Assembly: GCF_000002235.5 (NCBI RefSeq)
Contig: NW_022145611.1
Coordinates: 1,974,754 to 2,038,753 of the forward strand
Origin: Strongylocentrotus purpuratus
Lineage: Eukaryota > Echinodermata > Echinoidea > Camarodonta > Strongylocentrotidae
Direction of reading: 5' to 3'
Length of the DNA: 64,000 bases
The notes beneath the pieces were generated by a model that saw only the letters and a program-made list of their open reading frames with translations, searched no databases and was not told where the DNA came from. Below, in pieces: positions 61,401 to 64,000 of this stretch. The stretch's first letter is position 1, and every line of letters starts with the position of its first letter. The translations under genes were made by a program, and so were the position numbers.

Positions 61401-63974
61401 AATCTGCCTATGGTCGGGTAATACCGAGAATGAGTTCTACGAGAAACTGAGCTGCTGTACCGGATCAGAGGGACACCTCATCGCTGTTACCGGTCGAGGA
61501 GGAAAGATCACAGTAAACAATGTGGAATTTAAATATTTCAAGATTACAATAAACTGTTGTAATGTTAGGGTAGGATTATCAAAAATAAGCATAATCGTCA
61601 GTTCTGGAATTGGACGTGTGGAAAATGTTCAAGCTGGCTGCGCAACGTGAATCAAAATGTACATGTCCCTAGTAGTAAATTGATGTTCCTTCCATGATTT
61701 CTGGTGCATTCCCAGTGCAAGTAGGGTCAATTATGTTCAAGGGAATCCCAAAGCTGACATGTGTGCTCAGCATACCAAATCTATAGGTTCGTATAAATCC
61801 GTGCACAAACAGCCAATCTATTTTATTTAAAATGTTAAGCACGTGTTAGACTCACGAGGGATTTCACAATTTGGCCCAAATGTATTTTGTTCTCTCTCAT
61901 CTGTCTGATATTAGTGTAATAATGATAAGAGATTTTTACCCACCGATTCGAACCCTAGTACTAAGAGTAATATTCCACCTAATGAAGAAGACTTTGAAAG
62001 AAAATAGAATGATTATTGTCATGGGTTTCTAATACTTGTAAAAGAAATCACAATAATCTGACGATAAGAAGTTTGAGCCTTACCACAACAAACTAGCTAA
62101 TTAATAGTCTGCGTTGTTTTCACCATTACTGCCGTACGAAATATACAACCAATTGTATTTTTTTCCCTACATTACCACTTCATGACGAACTGTTTTATAT
62201 TCACTTGTTCCCATTCATCTTACAGGTTTTGAGACTGGGGATGACGTTTCTGATTTCGCGGAATCTGTCGCTATTTTGTATCCTCAAAACTGGGGGCATC
62301 TTTCGCCTAGTCAATCATACTTCCATTTCATCATTCAACGGAGAGAAAGGCAGTAAAGAATCGCTCTTCCTCACTACGACACATGACTGTGGACTTACAG
62401 TGGTAACTCTATTTTTCTCAACCATCACATAATATTGTATTGAGTACACATAGGTATATCGATGAATTTGATAACATTGTAATTAAATATTCGTAACGGG
62501 GTGTATGCCTGACCTTTTTCTTGAAAGTACATTTGATAATTTCTTACAGCAGTGGTTGCAATGTCAACATCATTTGGCAATACTCTAGTTTATCAAACAT
62601 TTCAGAGACTAACACTTTTCTCGCTTAAAGGTGTGGAAGATATTAAAACAAGATCCCCCTGTCACTTTGAACCACGCCGTTTGGGATGCATCATTCAGCC
62701 ACAGCGGAGAACTCAATTGTCTTGTTGCTACCGAGTGTCCTGACTCCAAACAGATAATGGTAAATTAACCATGGGTGTATCATTTATAATCTTCATTTAT
62801 GAAGCCCTGAACTGAATTCCCTATGGTCACATTTCCTACCCTTCCTTGCTTTTTTTTTTTTTAACGAATACATTCTCTCGCATCAATTTACGTGTGCATC
62901 AACTACAGAGTATCAACATGACTGTCATGTAATCATTTCATATTTCTCGTTTCGTCATGCTTCGAGCGGATACTTGTGTCATTAAAATCGATCATTAATA
63001 TTCAGATTAGTCCACATTTCGAACCAGTTTTAAAATATTATCAAGGGTTTTGAAGCAGTGGTTACTACCATTTTTAACATGAGCGGAATAAGTATTGTGG
63101 TGATACATACATTGTCATAGCACTTTCTACGGATATTATATACTCCAAGTCATATCTGACGCATGAAATACTCCGTCTACAAGAGTTTTAGTTTTTTTTA
63201 TTCCTGAGTTATCCCCTTCACCCCCTCCCCTTTTTGTAAAGATAACCAGCAAAAAACACGTACTTGATTTTATTTTTTATATTAAAGATGGCGACTTACT
63301 CGGACGAGAGAAACTGCTTCAGTTCCTGTACCAAAGTACTGAAGGTAGGCGAGGGAGTTAATATCAATGCTGTTGATATTAGCAAGGTCCCAGGGCAAGC
63401 CGGTGTGTATACAGACGAAGGCATACAAGTAAGTAATGGAGATTATTAACGAGTTAAATAATATATAATACAACCAAAATACTAAAGAAAAGGCTGAAGG
63501 TTTATTAGGGTTATTAAGGTTATTGTGGGTTGTTATTTAATATTTTTTCATGAACAGTGACTTCGTGATAACAGCATGGCATATTATACTTTTTTAGTGG
63601 AAGGAAAAATATATAATGTAGCCCTATATTTATTCGAAGCATGTGGGGTTATGGCCAATAATCTTTGCATGGTGATAAACTGATGACAGTGAAGTTTATT
63701 TAATGACGGCTCGGACAGTTTCGATATCACTTCATTTTATTCCCTGTACATCCATATGCTTCTGTAAATTATGGTATCAATGATAACAAACCTTTTCAAC
63801 ACCTTTAACCGTATTCAGGTTGTAAAACTTCCAAAACCGGGCAAAAATCGCAGCAAATCAACGAATGACTGTCACGTCTTTGAGCCTTCAGAAAACAAGA
63901 TTTTACTAGCACGAATCATTGGCAATAAGCGAGAACTTCTTACCGTCTCTACCGGTTCAGGGATAAGCATAGAG
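52469..63974 (+). CDS. APAF1-like: Apaf-1-like Death/NB-ARC/WD40 protein (3' end beyond window)
   Basis: Fifteen exons: 52469-52775, 53920-54126, 54699-54873, 56162-56274, 56649-57019, 58038-58211, 58730-58899, 59368-59491, 59890-60165, 60425-60550, 61261-61512, 62226-62402, 62631-62759, 63288-63428, 63819-63974. Phases fit; 966 codons so far, no stop yet. An in-frame ATG at 52421 is an alternative start. Residues 17-102 form a Death domain (ELAEHLHPNDYRPLGVRLGF...). NB-ARC has P-loop GMGGMGKT (150-157), Walker B LLVLDD (232-237), TTRD, then GSPLVISIVGALLRDFPDRW, close to human APAF1. The winged helix ends with WIHDLLHDHL. Degenerate WD40 repeats begin near exon 8 (SPDGALLATSCTADRCVNVW in exon 9). 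Known role of the family: nucleotide-driven assembly into an apoptosome-like ring. A Death domain in place of CARD implies different recruited partners (inferred). Intron 4 uses a GC donor. The region after the winged helix is much shorter than in human. Confidence 0.93.
52976..53103. mobile_element. 112-bp hAT-like MITE with perfect TSD
   Basis: CAGTGGCGTACG starts at 52984 and CTACGTACGCGCCTG ends at 53095. CTTGAAGT flanks both (52976-52983 and 53096-53103). It lies in intron 1 of the Apaf-like gene. The perfect duplication suggests recent insertion. Confidence 0.92.
53177..53394. mobile_element. Possible TIR element related to the one at 20.9 kb
   Basis: The right end CATATCTGAACGAGCCTTA clearly matches the 20881-21075 element. 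The left end near 53177 (TAAGGCTTTAAACCGCC) matches only weakly, so the boundary is uncertain. Confidence 0.4.
54943..55175 (+). repeat. tRNA-derived SINE, 3'-truncated
   Basis: The head GTCGTGGTTTAGTGGATAC and box B-like GCGGTTAGAGCCC are followed by CACTAATGTCCTTTAGTAAG and CTCCACCCAGGTGAGATAAA, collinear with the SINE at 23784. The GCGCTATATAA tail is missing. It lies in Apaf-like intron 3. Confidence 0.8.
55358..56026. mobile_element. Tc1/mariner-like foldback, 669 bp
   Basis: The left end TACAGTGTGAGTCAAAAAAA and right end TTTTTTTTACTCACACGGTA are inverted. The arms are about 210 bp (for example CCAAGCGTGAACACATACCA in the right arm mirrors the left). It lies in Apaf-like intron 3, upstream of exon 4. 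Confidence 0.88.
56275..56276 (+). other. GC splice donor of Apaf-like intron 4
   Basis: Exon 4 ends TTTCAG and the intron begins GCAAGAC. The acceptor before 56649 is a normal CCACAG. Only this junction keeps the NB-ARC frame (RVSG then DKEELNL). GC-AG introns are a known minority class and need a strong donor context, which AG|GCAAG provides. Confidence 0.75.
57240..57545. repeat. Degenerate repeat with GGGCACCTCGCTGCCC palindromes
   Basis: About seven loose units of 30-55 bp, each with a variant of GGGCACCTCGCTGCCC and an ATAT segment, in Apaf-like intron 5. Several variants are themselves short stems. Confidence 0.6.
58919..59105 (+). repeat. tRNA-derived SINE, 3'-truncated
   Basis: Head TGTCGTCATATAGTGGTCC and box B GACGGTTCGAATTCC, then CACGGCACGTACATCCTTTT and ACACCCAGGTGTAAATGGG. 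Same family and orientation as at 23784; it lies in Apaf-like intron 7. Confidence 0.8.
59710..59795. repeat. (TG)n microsatellite
   Basis: Interrupted GTGTGT tract about 95 bp before exon 9 of the Apaf-like gene. Confidence 0.9.
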
Positions 63975-64000
63975 GTAAGGACTGGATTAATCACCATGTA

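Overview
The window reads as animal nuclear DNA. It holds three multi-exon genes with GT-AG introns, dense transposon and microsatellite content, tRNA-derived SINEs and an interstitial TTAGGG stretch. The gene mix points to an invertebrate deuterostome: a CYP46A1-like P450, a cys-loop receptor subunit, and an Apaf-1-like NB-ARC/WD40 protein whose N-terminal module is a Death domain instead of a CARD. The repeat style (long G and C runs, small palindromic MITEs, SINE tails ending in GCGCTATATAA plus AT triplets) suggests an echinoderm, probably a sea urchin. That last step is inference from memory of such genomes, not a database result.

Layout. 1-21 kb is gene-poor. It has a 52-bp hairpin minisatellite (1007-1903), the last two exons of an unrecognised minus-strand gene (3182-3980), a Mutator-like foldback element (6286-6940), hAT-like elements filled with a GC-rich hairpin tandem repeat (7.2-13.2 kb and 15.8-18.0 kb), and a decayed L1/Tx1-like LINE (about 18.25-19.7 kb). 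21.3-34.9 kb (+) is a nicotinic-type cys-loop receptor subunit in six exons, 447 aa, with intron phases that fit throughout. 37.8-48.2 kb (-) is a complete 13-exon cholesterol-24-hydroxylase-like P450 of 509 aa. 52.5-64.0 kb (+) is the Death/NB-ARC/WD40 gene: fifteen exons, at least 966 codons, running off the right edge.

The three genes do not form a pathway: one is a membrane receptor, one an ER sterol hydroxylase, one a cytosolic cell-death or immune switch. They share introns loaded with foldback DNA transposons (Tc1/mariner-like, hAT-like, Mutator-like) and SINEs.

The most unusual observations are these. The minisatellite just downstream of the P450 stop codon looks like an amplified copy of the gene's own last coding bases. 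The 52-bp minisatellite at 1 kb looks like an internally amplified MITE whose single-copy relative sits in the first P450 intron. Two hAT-like ends 5.1 kb apart share one 8-bp target duplication. A telomere-repeat block sits inside a terminal-inverted-repeat element. All coordinates and splice junctions were read by eye; no alignment or database search was run.
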